Source: Aerococcaceae bacterium DSM 111022
Lineage (GTDB): Bacteria; Bacillota; Bacilli; Lactobacillales; Aerococcaceae
Length of the DNA: 64,000 nt
Direction: 5' to 3'
NCBI GenBank assembly: GCA_015863195.1
Contig: JACBXO010000003.1
Location: 62,001 to 126,000, forward strand
Position 1 is the first letter of the stretch, and every line of letters starts with the position of its first letter. Both the position numbers and the translations under genes were made by a program. Shown here one piece after another: positions 17,020 through 26,166 of the stretch. The notes beneath the pieces were generated by a model. That model saw nothing but the letters and a program-made list of their open reading frames with translations, was not told the origin of the DNA and did no database searches.

Positions 17020-17583
17020 TTAAAGTTCTAAATTTGTAATTTTAATATTGGTACGTTGTTGGATTAATTTAGTAATCTGATATGATAATTCAGTATCAAT
17101 GAAACCATGAATGATAGTACCAATTCCAACTAAGACAAATAATGTATAGAAATAATCATCTTGAGTAGCAATATCTCCAGATGTCATTAAATAAACAACG
17201 ATCACTTCACCGACACCGTGGATAAAATTAATGATTAAATTGAAAATTGAACGTGTCGATGTTTTTGCAAGAAGCGTTTGATTTTTTGATAAAATAAAGC
17301 TACCAACCGCAATATATAGAACATGAGATAGAGCACGCAATGTAATCACAATCGGGAAACCAGCTAACAAGAAACCAATAGTCGTCCCTAGAGCGGTGAC
17401 AATTCCCACACCTGTTGAGCTAAACATGGCAATATTAATTGGGATATGACTACCTAAAGTATAAGAAGCCGGCCCGATAATAAGTTTAAAAGGCATCATA
17501 ATCGGAATTAAAATCCCGAAAGCCGTTAATAAAGCAGCAACAGTAATTTTTTTAGAATTAGAGCGATAAGATTGATTATTCAT
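17020..17583 (-). CDS. Membrane protein resembling an ECF transporter S component (NiaX-like)
   Basis: A 187-residue protein with about five or six membrane helices, starting KKITVAALLTAFGILIPI after a short polar N terminus. IGPASYTLGSHIPINIAMF and GTTIGFLLAGFPIVITLRALSHV resemble, from memory, niacin-type S components (NiaX) that bind a vitamin and dock on a shared EcfAAT module. No EcfAAT genes are in the window. The niacin assignment is tentative; the membrane topology is clear. AAGGAGG precedes the ATG. Confidence 0.55.
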   Translation of the reverse strand: MNNQSYRSNSKKITVAALLTAFGILIPIMMPFKLIIGPASYTLGSHIPINIAMFSSTGVGIVTALGTTIGFLLAGFPIVITLRALSHVLYIAVGSFILSKNQTLLAKTSTRSIFNLIINFIHGVGEVIVVYLMTSGDIATQDDYFYTLFVLVGIGTIIHGFIDTELSYQITKLIQQRTNIKITNLEL

Positions 17584-17731
17584 GAGAACCTCCTTGGTTT
17601 TTAGTGATCCAATTATAACACAATTTTCATAATAAATTCCGGCACAATTGTTGCGATATAACTCTGTTATACGTATAGAAGGGCTGAAACAAACTTGTAA
17701 TAAAATATTTCAATTATTTTCGCTAGATAAG

Positions 17732-17760
17732 TTGACAAAACTTGCGATTCATCGTATTAT
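17732..17760 (+). promoter_or_regulatory. rplM-rpsI promoter
   Basis: Near-consensus promoter TTGACA (17732-17737), 17 bases, TATTAT (17755-17760), as expected for a highly expressed ribosomal operon. Confidence 0.85.
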
Positions 17761-17766
17761 AAACAA

Positions 17767-17848
17767 CGGTATTGTTTGCCCCACTATAGAGCCCCGGAAA
17801 CTCAATAGTATTGTCAAACAAAGAATCACATAATTGGAGGAAAACATC
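17767..17848 (+). promoter_or_regulatory. Structured leader of rplM (L13 leader candidate)
   Basis: The 82-base 5' leader has a closing helix TTGTTTG / CAAACAA around a G- and C-rich core (GCCCC, GAGCCCC). Firmicutes rplM operons often carry an L13-binding leader for autoregulation. The match here is by position and pairing, not by covariance model. Confidence 0.5.
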
Positions 17849-18292
17849 GTGCGTCAAACATATATGGCTAAGAAAAACGAAGTTGAACGTGACTGGATCG
17901 TACTAGATGCGACAGATGTACCATTAGGTCGTCTATCAACAGTTGTAGCGTCAATCTTACGTGGAAAAAATAAACCAACTTACACTCCTCATATCGATAC
18001 AGGAGATTTCGTAATCGTAATCAATGCAGAAAAAGTTGCCTTAACAGGTAAAAAAGCATCTGATAAAATGTACCACCGTCACACAGGTCACCCAGGTGGA
18101 TTAAAATCTATGTCTGCTGGTGAAATGCGTGAACGTTTCCCAGAACGTTTAATCGAACTATCTGTAAAAGGTATGTTACCGGATAACCGTTTAGGACGTA
18201 AACAATTTACTAAGTTAAATGTTTATGCAGGTTCAGAACATAACCATGCTGCTCAACAACCAAAAGTTGTTGACATTAACACATTATTCTAA
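17849..18292 (+). CDS. rplM: 50S ribosomal protein L13
   Basis: 147 residues, the normal Firmicutes length, using a GTG start 8 bases after GGAGG ([16 protein letters not shown]). Contains the family signatures [19 protein letters not shown] and [14 protein letters not shown], and the ending [17 protein letters not shown] large-subunit assembly protein. It is first in the rplM-rpsI operon, with rpsI 17 bases downstream. Confidence 0.98.
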   Translation: MRQTYMAKKNEVERDWIVLDATDVPLGRLSTVVASILRGKNKPTYTPHIDTGDFVIVINAEKVALTGKKASDKMYHRHTGHPGGLKSMSAGEMRERFPERLIELSVKGMLPDNRLGRKQFTKLNVYAGSEHNHAAQQPKVVDINTLF

Positions 18293-18309
18293 GAGGAGGG
18301 AGAAAATAA

Positions 18310-18702
18310 ATGGCTACAGCACAATATTTAGGTACAGGTCGTCGTAAAAAATCTACTGCTCGTGTACGTTTAGTTCCAGGTACTGGAGAGTTTACAATTA
18401 ACAATCGTTCATTAGACGATTATATTCCATTCCCTCACTTACACGAAGTTATGAAACAACCATTCAACGTAACAGAAACTTTAGGTTCTTATGACGTTAA
18501 AGTAATCGTTGAAGGTGGAGGAGTTTCTGGTCAAGCGGGTGCAATCCGTCATGGTATCGCTCGTGCATTATTAAATGTTGACCCAGATTTCCGTGGCGCA
18601 TTAAAAACTGCCGGTTTATTAACACGTGACCCACGTATGGTTGAACGTAAAAAACCAGGTAAGAAAAAAGCGCGTAAATCATCACAATTCTCAAAACGTT
18701 AA
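18310..18702 (+). CDS. rpsI: 30S ribosomal protein S9
   Basis: 130 residues with the S9 pattern: [14 protein letters not shown] near the start, [19 protein letters not shown] in the middle and the basic C-terminal tail ending [12 protein letters not shown] that reaches toward the P-site tRNA. A strong AGAGGAGGG site precedes the ATG. The operon ends at the terminator at 18733. Confidence 0.98.
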   Translation: MATAQYLGTGRRKKSTARVRLVPGTGEFTINNRSLDDYIPFPHLHEVMKQPFNVTETLGSYDVKVIVEGGGVSGQAGAIRHGIARALLNVDPDFRGALKTAGLLTRDPRMVERKKPGKKKARKSSQFSKR

Positions 18703-18732
18703 TTCGTTTATCAAGTTTTCACACACACAACA

Positions 18733-18759
18733 AACCGTTCCTTTTGGAGCGGTTTTTTA
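18733..18759 (+). terminator. Terminator of rplM-rpsI
   Basis: AACCGTTCC (18733-18741) / GGAGCGGTT (18746-18754) with a TTTT loop, then T6. Confidence 0.9.
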
Positions 18760-18934
18760 TTTTGGAGAAAATATAGAAGTGAATTATCTGACTCACTTGG
18801 TACCTTAGCGCTTACATTTACCAATTTAACAATTCTAAAGCCGATTCTTTACATTAAATTAATCAGTAATTAACAATTGCCACTTATAATAAAATTATGG
18901 AAGAAATAAATGAGTCATATTAATGGAGGCAATC

Positions 18935-20196
18935 ATGAAAATTCGTATCGATTTTGTAGCAATCCCAGTAAGTGGACATATTAACACACAAATTGAGTTG
19001 GCAAGTTTTCTAGACCCTAATGAATATAGTGTTCGTTTTATTACTGGAGTTAAACAGAAGGCATTAATCGAAAAGCTCGGTTTTGACTTTGCTCCAATTA
19101 TTGGTGGTACTCAAATTGAAGATTACTTTAAAAATGCCCGAATTGCGCGTAATGATTTTTACCCAAAACAAATGCTGAATATCGGTATGGGAGCTTTAAA
19201 ATGGATGAGTGACGCTTATCCTTTTGTTGAACGTGCAATTTTAGATGACAGACCAGATTTAATGGTGTGCGACTATGTGACCCTTCAAGGAGGTATGGTA
19301 GCCCGAGACTACGGTATTCCTTATATTACTAATATGCGTACACAATTTGTCCAAGATCCAGTGGACGAAGAAACACACGTTCCTTACTTCTTAAAAGGAT
19401 TAAAACCAGACGAAACACCTTTAGGTAAATTGCGTAATGTTATTGGTTGGAAAATAGTAAAAGGTGCTAAAAAATGGGAGAATTGGTTAATCCCAACCCA
19501 AATAAAGCATCGTTTTACCGCGGTGACATGGAAACAATGTTTTCGCCTCACTGTATTTTAGGATGTGGAATGATGGAAATTGAATACAATCAATTCAAAT
19601 CTAAAGCATTCGTATCAGCGGGACCAATTTGTAGTTTTAGTAAATCGTTGGAATATATTCCTCTTCCAACAAATTATGAAAAACGCATTTTAGTAACCAT
19701 TGGTACTATTTCTTATCAAGACCAAGAAGCAATGACAGAACGCGTTCGTAAATTAGCAGCAAAATATCCCAATTATTTATTTGTCTATACATCAGGCAAT
19801 CAAGGCAAGGGACAAATTCAAGAAGGAAATATTATATTCATGGACGGTATCCCTTATGACCCGAATATGCCTCAGTTTGATTATGTTATTCACCATGCAG
19901 GAGCTGGAATCTTCTATCAAACGATTAAACATAATATACCTTCAATGTACTTCCCAATTGCTCATGATCAATTTGATTTCTCTTCACGCGGAGACTATCA
20001 TGGAGCAGGCATTTGGACAAATGAACTAAAATTTGAAGCAGATTTTGCAGATCTCGTGACACGTAAAGATTGGTCTAAATTAAATGATTTACATCAAGCG
20101 TATCATGAATATGATCCTAAATCAGTATTTATTGAACAGATTCACCGTTTAGTGAATGAGAAAAAGCAACAAAGTAAAAAGCTAGCAATCGCATAA
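18935..20196 (+). pseudogene. MGT/GT1-like glycosyltransferase, split by a frameshift
   Basis: Two overlapping frames make up one glycosyltransferase of about 420 residues. The first (18935-19561; ATG after GGAGG) has the N-terminal half: FVAIPVSGHINTQIELA, the usual entry to the UGT fold, and DLMVCDYVTLQGGMVA. The second (in frame from about 19474 to 20196) has the nucleotide-binding half with RILVTIGTISYQDQE and the donor-site motif HHAGAGIFYQTI...HDQFDFS. The frames join around an A6 run at 19468-19473; one extra A there would read through. It could be a pseudogene, a phase-variable gene or a sequencing error. If intact it would be a UDP-sugar-dependent glucosyltransferase of unknown acceptor. 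Confidence 0.75.
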
Positions 20197-20208
20197 AAAG
20201 ACACCTCA

Positions 20209-20245
20209 GCCCCCGGCTAGTTACAAAGCTAGCCGGGGTTTTTAT
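20209..20245 (+). terminator. Strong terminator after the glycosyltransferase
   Basis: CCCCGGCTAG (20211-20220) / CTAGCCGGGG (20229-20238), a perfect 10-bp stem, then TTTTT. Confidence 0.95.
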
Positions 20246-20357
20246 TATCTACACATGAGAATATTAAAAATATACTCATACTGCTCAAAAACAATGAAAA
20301 AAGATGCAAAAAAAGGAAAAAACGGCTATTATAGTATGGTAGAAAGGTGGTAAATAC

Positions 20358-20969
20358 ATGTTAGTCGATTTACAACAATCATTTGCGACATTTTATAATA
20401 AATATAAAGATGATTACGCAAGTGAAGCCGATGCATTTATTGATTTCTTAGCATCGAGAGAATTACGTTCTGCAGTTAAAAGTGCTCAGAAAAAAACACC
20501 TGCTAGAACAAAACCTCAAGTATCAAATGCATTAAAAAATAAACGTCATCATTCAGGGACGCCTTCCCAAGAAGATATTAAAAAATTAGAAAAACAAGCC
20601 AAAGCAAAGGGTACAACAAATACTACAGACAAGCCACAAGCTAAAAAGGTAGACAAAGTATCCGAACAATCTGAACAGAAAAAAGTTGAACAAAAGGCAG
20701 AAGAAGTATCAAAAGCTGAAGTAGTCGAAAATAAAACTGAAGAAGCACCCAAAGCAGAAACTTCAAAAGAAACAAATTCAACAAATGAAACTGAGACTTG
20801 GCGTGAGGAATTACGTGCAAATGTCGTTGAATCATTAGAAGAAGAGGGCATTACTCAAGCAGCACATTTTAAACAATATACAAGAAAAGAAATTCTAGAC
20901 ATTAAATGGGTTGGTAAGAAAACAATCGAACAAATGGAAGAATTAGGCTTAGAATTTAAAGATAATTAA
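20358..20969 (+). CDS. Unknown protein with an RNA polymerase alpha-CTD-like C-terminal domain
   Basis: 203 residues in three parts. Residues 1-45 form a helical segment (FATFYNKYKDDYASEADAFIDFL). Residues 46-150 are low-complexity, rich in Lys, Glu, Ala, Ser and Thr, and probably disordered. Residues 152-203 (WREELRANVVESL... to EELGLEFKDN) contain GITQAAHFKQYTRKEIL followed by IKWVGKKTIEQMEELGL. This resembles the helix-hairpin-helix of the RNA polymerase alpha C-terminal domain (GI.t...L...te.eLl.ik.iGkksi.e....L). It may bind DNA or RNA, or be a mere fold relative. The ATG follows AAAGGTGG. Single gene between terminators; I know of no name. Confidence 0.7.
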   Translation: MLVDLQQSFATFYNKYKDDYASEADAFIDFLASRELRSAVKSAQKKTPARTKPQVSNALKNKRHHSGTPSQEDIKKLEKQAKAKGTTNTTDKPQAKKVDKVSEQSEQKKVEQKAEEVSKAEVVENKTEEAPKAETSKETNSTNETETWREELRANVVESLEEEGITQAAHFKQYTRKEILDIKWVGKKTIEQMEELGLEFKDN

Positions 20970-20970
20970 A

Positions 20971-21008
20971 AAATAGTCGCTATCGAATTTTTGATAGCGA
21001 CTATTTTC
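20971..21008. terminator. Bidirectional terminator between convergent genes
   Basis: Perfect 12-bp stem ATAGTCGCTATC (20973-20984) / GATAGCGACTAT (20993-21004), with A and T runs on either side. Confidence 0.95.
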
Positions 21009-21021
21009 ATATTAAAATAAA

Positions 21022-22170
21022 TTACTTTGGTTTAATGGTTGATTCGGTCGCACCAATCGCCAAGGTACCTTGACTTGGTTGAAGACGACCTAATTGTTCA
21101 TTGCGTCCTTGAAGAACATAGCGCGCATCGTCATTCCCATAACTTTGAATCGCTTGGTCCACAATTTCTTGCGTTTGGTCATCGGATAAAACATTAAATA
21201 AAACAGCCAACTGTAAATTATCAAAATCAAACATCATATTATAGTCCCCAGTACTATCCCCAAAGACCGCAATTGGATCTTGATTATTATGATTAGGCAT
21301 AATACCTTGTTGAATTGCTTCGGTTTTACCTATTCCTTTTGTCACAAATGAATCCACTAAAACAGCAGGTTGGATCACGCCATCCACGGTAGGGTATTCC
21401 ATGGCAATAATATGCTCGCGGTCAACATTTAATTTAAAATATTCACTAGCAGCATATACCAAGTCCACCGGACTAGCGCTAATAATATAAACAGCAATGC
21501 CATTATCTTGAAATGCTCTATATAAATCTCTTGTCTCTTGGGGGAAGTGTAAGCCAGAATTAAAGCGTGCCGTTACCTTGCCAGCTTTCCCTGCTGTAGC
21601 AGAAGTAAATTCTTTCACTTCAAAAGGATGCTTTTCCATTGCTGAAAACATTTTTAAACAGTTTTGATAGTATTCTTCTCGAGTTTGACCAGAAAAATGG
21701 TAACTCACCCATTCATGCCCCGGTTGGCGCTTGAAGTTTTTACCCACTGTGACATAATAAGCACGATACTTCGCTTTAAAATCCTGAAACTCAGGTGTCT
21801 GGCGAATTTCCTCAAGCAACAAATGAGTCTTTTCAGATTCAGGTAATTTGATATAATGATCATATAGATATGTGTACGCTTGAGCAATGTCGTCTGCTAA
21901 ATCTTTAACAGTCGCATTATTAAAAGGAAAATCAAAATTAAAAGGTCCACTAAGTAGCATTTTATGAAACTCTTCCGCACTTAAATGGTATAATAAGTTA
22001 TCAATCGCATAGATCATATAATTATCTTCAATATCCATGATGATACTTGTATTATCAAAGTCGAAAACAACAAAGGAATCTTGATTATTTTTGTTTTTAT
22101 CAATCACTTGATTTAAACGACGATATGCAAAAGGTTCCCAATTGTTTTGATTAAAATAAGTTTGAGTCAT
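21022..22170 (-). CDS. HAD-superfamily phosphatase (phosphorylcholine/phosphoserine phosphatase-like)
   Basis: A 382-residue haloacid dehalogenase-type hydrolase. Motif I is VVFDFDNTS with Asp37 (nucleophile) and Asp39. Motif II is YIISASP, and motif IV is VFGDSTGDYNMM near residue 300. A large cap domain lies between motifs I and II. The DxDNTS form and overall length recall the PchP-type phosphorylcholine phosphatases, but no signal peptide is present and the substrate is not certain. GGTGG precedes the ATG. It converges with the alpha-CTD-like gene. Confidence 0.75.
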   Translation of the reverse strand: MTQTYFNQNNWEPFAYRRLNQVIDKNKNNQDSFVVFDFDNTSIIMDIEDNYMIYAIDNLLYHLSAEEFHKMLLSGPFNFDFPFNNATVKDLADDIAQAYTYLYDHYIKLPESEKTHLLLEEIRQTPEFQDFKAKYRAYYVTVGKNFKRQPGHEWVSYHFSGQTREEYYQNCLKMFSAMEKHPFEVKEFTSATAGKAGKVTARFNSGLHFPQETRDLYRAFQDNGIAVYIISASPVDLVYAASEYFKLNVDREHIIAMEYPTVDGVIQPAVLVDSFVTKGIGKTEAIQQGIMPNHNNQDPIAVFGDSTGDYNMMFDFDNLQLAVLFNVLSDDQTQEIVDQAIQSYGNDDARYVLQGRNEQLGRLQPSQGTLAIGATESTIKPK

Positions 22171-22271
22171 TGTTTTACCACCTTTATTTTGATACTTAAA
22201 GTGTACCTAATTTATAGTGGGATAACAAGAAAGAGAAAAGTAACAAATTTAAGAATAAGAGGTTGAAAATT

Positions 22272-23447
22272 ATGAAAAAATACAATATCACAGTCGCAGG
22301 AACCGGTTATGTCGGCTTGTCACTAGCCGTGCTTTTAGCACAACACAATTCAGTTATAGCCCTAGATGTTATTGAGGAAAAAGTAGAGCAGATTAATAAT
22401 AGACAATCTCCGATCCAAGATAAAGAAATTGAAAACTTCTTCGCGAATAAAGAACTAGACTTAACTGCAACGTTAGATGCCGAATTCGCGCATAAAGACG
22501 CTGATTTCATTATCGTTTCGACACCAACTAACTATGACGAAACAGAAAACTATTTCGACACAAGTTCCGTTGAAGCAGTCATCGAAGATGCTTTAAAATA
22601 TAATGATCATGCACTAATCGTAATTAAATCTACGATTCCAGTTGGATTTACAGAAAGTATGCGTGAAAAATATGATACAGACCGCATTATTTTCTCACCC
22701 GAGTTTTTAAGAGAAGGTAAAGCATTAGAAGATAATTTACACCCATCACGTATTGTTATTGGTGAAGAATCAGCGCGTGCCAAAGAATTAGCTGACTTAT
22801 TCACACAAGGTGCAATCAAAGAAGATATTCCAGTGTTATTTACAGACTCAACAGAAGCCGAAGCAATTAAATTGTTTGCGAATACTTATTTAGCACTACG
22901 TGTCGCTTACTTTAATGAACTAGATTCATATGCTGAAGTACGTGGCTTAAAAACAAAACAAATTATTGAAGGTGTTGGTTTAGACCCACGTATCGGAGAC
23001 CATTACAATAACCCATCATTTGGTTACGGGGGATATTGCTTACCAAAAGATACAAAACAATTACTTGCAAACTATCAAGATATACCACAAAATATTATGA
23101 CTGCCGTTGTTGACGCGAACTCAACCCGTAAAGATCATATCGCAAATATGGTACTATCTCGTGACCCTAAAGTAGTTGGAATTTACCGTCTAACGATGAA
23201 AGAGGGATCAGATAATTTCCGTCAATCAGCAATTCAAGGTGTTATGAAGCGTATCCGAGCTGAGGGTGTCAAAGTAGTTATTTTTGAACCAGAATTAGCA
23301 GAAGATACTTTTGCTAATAGTGAAGTCATTAAAGATTTTGATACTTTTGCAGAAATGTCAGATGTTATTATTGCAAACCGCGTTCAAGAAGAGTTAAAAG
23401 ATTACCAAGACAAAGTATACACACGTGATATTTTCAACGAAAATTAA
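22272..23447 (+). CDS. ugd: UDP-glucose 6-dehydrogenase
   Basis: A 391-residue enzyme oxidising UDP-glucose to UDP-glucuronate with two NAD+. The NAD-binding motif GTGYVGLS is at residues 10-17, the conserved STIPVG near 120, [12 protein letters not shown] at 141-152, and the catalytic Cys256 sits in [10 protein letters not shown]. It has the length of HasB/short UGD forms. The start is the ATG at 22272, with AAGAGG about 9 bases upstream. UDP-glucuronate could feed a capsule or glycolipid; the GalU-like gene at 5640 could supply its substrate. No glycan synthase is adjacent. Confidence 0.92.
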   Translation: MKKYNITVAGTGYVGLSLAVLLAQHNSVIALDVIEEKVEQINNRQSPIQDKEIENFFANKELDLTATLDAEFAHKDADFIIVSTPTNYDETENYFDTSSVEAVIEDALKYNDHALIVIKSTIPVGFTESMREKYDTDRIIFSPEFLREGKALEDNLHPSRIVIGEESARAKELADLFTQGAIKEDIPVLFTDSTEAEAIKLFANTYLALRVAYFNELDSYAEVRGLKTKQIIEGVGLDPRIGDHYNNPSFGYGGYCLPKDTKQLLANYQDIPQNIMTAVVDANSTRKDHIANMVLSRDPKVVGIYRLTMKEGSDNFRQSAIQGVMKRIRAEGVKVVIFEPELAEDTFANSEVIKDFDTFAEMSDVIIANRVQEELKDYQDKVYTRDIFNEN

Positions 23448-23524
23448 AATCAGACTAATTACTGAGTACAAGTTCTTTTTAGTAGAGTAGAATAAGATAG
23501 ATCTATTAAAAAAGGAGGCATAAA

Positions 23525-24115
23525 ATGAAGCGTAAATTACGAAATATTTTATTAGCAATTTTATTACTCGGTATTATATTTGTTGGCGGTGTTTATTATG
23601 GTAGCCAAGAAAGTGAACCTGAAATTAACGGTCAATTAATTGAACAACAACTTGTTGAGGCGCAAGATTTAGTTACGATGACTTATAACTATTCGAATGC
23701 GAGTGCCTTTGAAAATCAGAAAGATTTTAATGGGTTTAAATTACCATTTACGAACAAGTCATTTATTTTAGCTTATGACGGGAAAATTGATGCGGGTATT
23801 GATATGACACAAGTCACAGTTTCAATCGATGAGCTGACGCAAGAGATTGTCATTGATTTACCAGAACCTGAAATTTTTAATCACGAAATTAACTCTGCTT
23901 CTGTAGAAGTATTCGATGAAAGTGAATCTGTTTTTAACCAAATTCAAGTCGAAGACTATGCTAACTTTTTTGAACAGCAAAAAGACGAAGTTAAAACAGA
24001 GGCCTTAGAGCGAGGGTTATTAACAGAAGCCCAAACGAAGAGCGAAGAAGCTGTCGGAGATATCGTTGCATTATTTCCACAAATTTCAGAAGAGTATACT
24101 ATTTCTTATCAATAA
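23525..24115 (+). CDS. DUF4230 family membrane-anchored protein
   Basis: 196 residues. An N-terminal membrane anchor (about residues 7-25, ILLAILLLGIIFVGGVYYG) is followed by an extracytoplasmic domain. DLVTMTYNYSNASAF, KSFILAYDGKIDAGIDM and ITQ-like beta strands ending VIDLPEPEIFNHEI match the DUF4230 pattern. The domain's function is unknown. A strong AAAGGAGG site precedes the ATG. It lies 77 bases after ugd. Confidence 0.75.
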   Translation: MKRKLRNILLAILLLGIIFVGGVYYGSQESEPEINGQLIEQQLVEAQDLVTMTYNYSNASAFENQKDFNGFKLPFTNKSFILAYDGKIDAGIDMTQVTVSIDELTQEIVIDLPEPEIFNHEINSASVEVFDESESVFNQIQVEDYANFFEQQKDEVKTEALERGLLTEAQTKSEEAVGDIVALFPQISEEYTISYQ

Positions 24116-24150
24116 AAAAATCCGTTCCTGAAAAAGGAGCGGATTTTTTC
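24113..24150. terminator. Bidirectional terminator between DUF4230 gene and luxS
   Basis: ATCCGTTCC (24120-24128) / GGAGCGGAT (24136-24144), A run to the left and T run to the right. Confidence 0.9.
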
Positions 24151-24158
24151 TATTCATA

Positions 24159-24629
24159 TTAATATGAGAAAGTTAAGTCGTCCCAGTCTTTTAGAACATT
24201 ATAGTATTTCTCAGCATAATAGCGTGCCATTGTCACATTTTGGTCTAAGAAGTTTCCGCATTCTGAAGGTGATGCGCCTGGAATATCACCGTCGAATGTA
24301 CGTGCCCAATCAAAACCACGTGTCAATAAATCTAATAAATCTTCTGGTCCCACTGCATCAGTAAAAATGGCATAGAAACCAGTTCGGCAACCCATTGGGC
24401 CGAAGTAAATCACTTCGTCCTTTAATTTTTCGTCATTACGTAAAAATGTTGCGAGTAAATGTTCAATCGTATGGATTTCACCTGTGTTCATTACTTGTTC
24501 ACGGTTCGGTGCTGTGATACGTAAGTCGTAAGAATTGAGCGTACGGTCGCCGATTTTGTCTTGTCTTGATAAATATAAACCTGGATATAAATCAGTGTGA
24601 TCCACTGTAAAACTTGCTATTTTCTCCAT
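24159..24629 (-). CDS. luxS: S-ribosylhomocysteine lyase
   Basis: A 156-residue metalloenzyme that splits S-ribosylhomocysteine to homocysteine and DPD, the precursor of autoinducer 2. The metal site HTIEH (His53, His57) and the region FGPMGCRTGFY with the catalytic Cys81 are intact. The third metal ligand is the Cys of SECGNF. The start at 24629 (MEKIASF) follows GGAG by 9 bases; the upstream ATG touches the ribosome site. It is transcribed alone, without pfs beside it. Confidence 0.97.
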   Translation of the reverse strand: MEKIASFTVDHTDLYPGLYLSRQDKIGDRTLNSYDLRITAPNREQVMNTGEIHTIEHLLATFLRNDEKLKDEVIYFGPMGCRTGFYAIFTDAVGPEDLLDLLTRGFDWARTFDGDIPGASPSECGNFLDQNVTMARYYAEKYYNVLKDWDDLTFSY

Positions 24630-24710
24630 GAATGTCATCTCCTTATTGATATATAAACTCTGTTGATAATACTAACATGAAGCAATCTTTTATAAAAGTA
24701 TTTAAGCTAC

Positions 24711-24746
24711 TAAAAAACCGTTACTCGTCGAAGTGAGTAACGGTTA
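24711..24746 (-). terminator. Terminator of pyrD
   Basis: Perfect 11-bp stem AACCGTTACTC (24716-24726) / GAGTAACGGTT (24735-24745), A run on the left giving a minus-strand T tract. Confidence 0.9.
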
Positions 24747-24751
24747 AAGAC

Positions 24752-25711
24752 TTAATGAGATGCCCCGGAAATGGCATCATTTTCTTGAATATATTGTAAT
24801 TTTCCTTTGAAGTCGTCAATTGATTCATAACCATATTTAGCCATTTCTGCTTTCAATTCATTTTCAATAATCTTGAATATACCTGTTCCTTTTTGGGCAA
24901 GGACTGTTCCTAGTTGAACCATTGAAGCACCACATAAAATATGTTCAAAGGCGTCACGTCCATTAGTAATCCCACCCGTACCAATGATTTCAATATTCGC
25001 ATTTAAGCGTTGGTGGAAAGCATGCACGTTGCTGAGTGCAATCGGTTTGATAAATGCTCCCCCTAAACCACCATGACCGTGTTTAGGGAAGATGGCTGTT
25101 TGTTGTTCATGAATCATCAAAGCATTACCGACTGAATTAATTGAATTAACAAAGGCAATTGGATAACGGTTTAAAATTTCAGCAACTGTATCAAAGTGCG
25201 CAAAATCAAAGTATGGGGGTAGTTTAACACCATAAGTGTGTGACTCAAATAATTCGTTCGCGGCTTTTAAATATGCCGCCATTTGTTCGAAGTCATAACC
25301 AATTTGAGGTTTACCAACGACATTGGGACATGAAAGATTAATTTCAATTAAACCATCAAATCCTGAAGCGTTAATTTTTTCTGCTAGGATTGGTAAATCG
25401 TAAAAAGTCATTGGACTAATTGAAAATAAACGATTCTTTGAATGAGGGTCTTTTGTAACATAGTCTAAATAATATTCTACACCTTCATTTGGCAGCCCCA
25501 TTGAATTTAAGCTGTTTTGATCTGAATTGTAATAACGAGGATCTGGGTTACCTGAACGTTTTTCGACAGTGGCTGATTTTGTCACATAAGTTGCTGCCTC
25601 AGACCCCACTAAATCGTCGAGTAATTTATGTAAGCCACAATGAACACCTGAAGCGTTCATGAACGGTGAGTGATATGTACGACCTGCAAATTCTGTGTTT
25701 AATTGTACCAT
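24752..25711 (-). CDS. pyrD: Dihydroorotate dehydrogenase, class 1A
   Basis: A 319-residue cytosolic FMN enzyme of the class 1A type that uses fumarate as electron acceptor to turn dihydroorotate into orotate. Active-site Cys128 lies in LIEINLSCPN, and NASGVHC (19-25) and GTGGITNGRDAFEHILCGA near the C terminus bind FMN. A Cys (not Ser) base identifies class 1. AAGGAG precedes the ATG. It is divergent from pyrBC. Confidence 0.93.
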   Translation of the reverse strand: MVQLNTEFAGRTYHSPFMNASGVHCGLHKLLDDLVGSEAATYVTKSATVEKRSGNPDPRYYNSDQNSLNSMGLPNEGVEYYLDYVTKDPHSKNRLFSISPMTFYDLPILAEKINASGFDGLIEINLSCPNVVGKPQIGYDFEQMAAYLKAANELFESHTYGVKLPPYFDFAHFDTVAEILNRYPIAFVNSINSVGNALMIHEQQTAIFPKHGHGGLGGAFIKPIALSNVHAFHQRLNANIEIIGTGGITNGRDAFEHILCGASMVQLGTVLAQKGTGIFKIIENELKAEMAKYGYESIDDFKGKLQYIQENDAISGASH

Positions 25712-25779
25712 GTTTTTAACTCCTTAAGATGTGTATTACCATGAGTCTCTTATTTAGGAATCGTTCATGCCCAAATCTT

Positions 25780-25850
25780 TGCCGACTCTCGGACGGCATT
25801 AAAGATCCTCATAACAAATTTTATTATAAACTTGGAAAAATAAAAGTCAA
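25780..25850 (-). promoter_or_regulatory. pyrD promoter and leader hairpin
   Basis: On the minus strand TTGACT (25850-25845), 16 bases, TATAAT (25828-25823). The roughly 105-base leader holds the hairpin GCCG-tccgagagt-CGGC near 25780-25797. Its loop resembles the PyrR recognition loop with one base missing, so PyrR binding is only a possibility. Confidence 0.5.
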
Positions 25851-25952
25851 TCAAAGACAAGTGGAATGAATAAATTGAAAATAGTCCCAGTCCCCTTTGA
25901 ACGTGACTTGCTCGTCTCATCTGAGCATTTGGAAATTATTTACTCAAATCAA

Positions 25953-25981
25953 TTGACATTGGTTTTGATTTACCCTATGAT
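25953..25981 (+). promoter_or_regulatory. pyrBC promoter
   Basis: TTGACA (25953-25958), 17 bases, TATGAT (25976-25981); expected transcript start near 25988, upstream of the PyrR site. Confidence 0.8.
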
Positions 25982-25987
25982 TAAGCA

Positions 25988-26131
25988 CAACAAGTCGAAC
26001 CTTAATTTAGTCCTGTGAGGCTAAGAGGCAGCGCAACTCAGTCGAAGAGAAACGGTCCATAGATAGGGATCGGTATCTTTTTGTGTGCAAAGCCCCTAGT
26101 CTGGTATATCAGGCTAGGGGCTTTTTTTGGG
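25988..26131 (+). promoter_or_regulatory. PyrR-dependent attenuator of pyrBC
   Basis: AGTCCTGTGAGGCT (26009-26022) matches the PyrR-binding loop consensus ARUCCNGNGAGGYU. A strong terminator follows: AGCCCCTAG (26091-26099) / CTAGGGGCT (26114-26122) with T7. In this class PyrR with UMP stabilises the anti-antiterminator and transcription stops before pyrB. Confidence 0.85.
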
Positions 26132-26166
26132 TGGCTGTAAGGTGATTATGAAAGGGAGTAATTATT

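Noticed and set aside
19462-19480. Programmed -1 frameshift in the glycosyltransferase
   Set aside because: The A6 run is read as AAA AAA after a T, so the P-site tRNA would re-pair poorly, and no clear downstream stem was seen. A base loss in the run is simpler.
20549-20851. Minus-strand frame opposite the alpha-CTD-like gene
   Set aside because: It arises from the low-complexity Lys/Glu/Ala linker read backwards; the plus-strand gene has the ribosome site, start and terminator.
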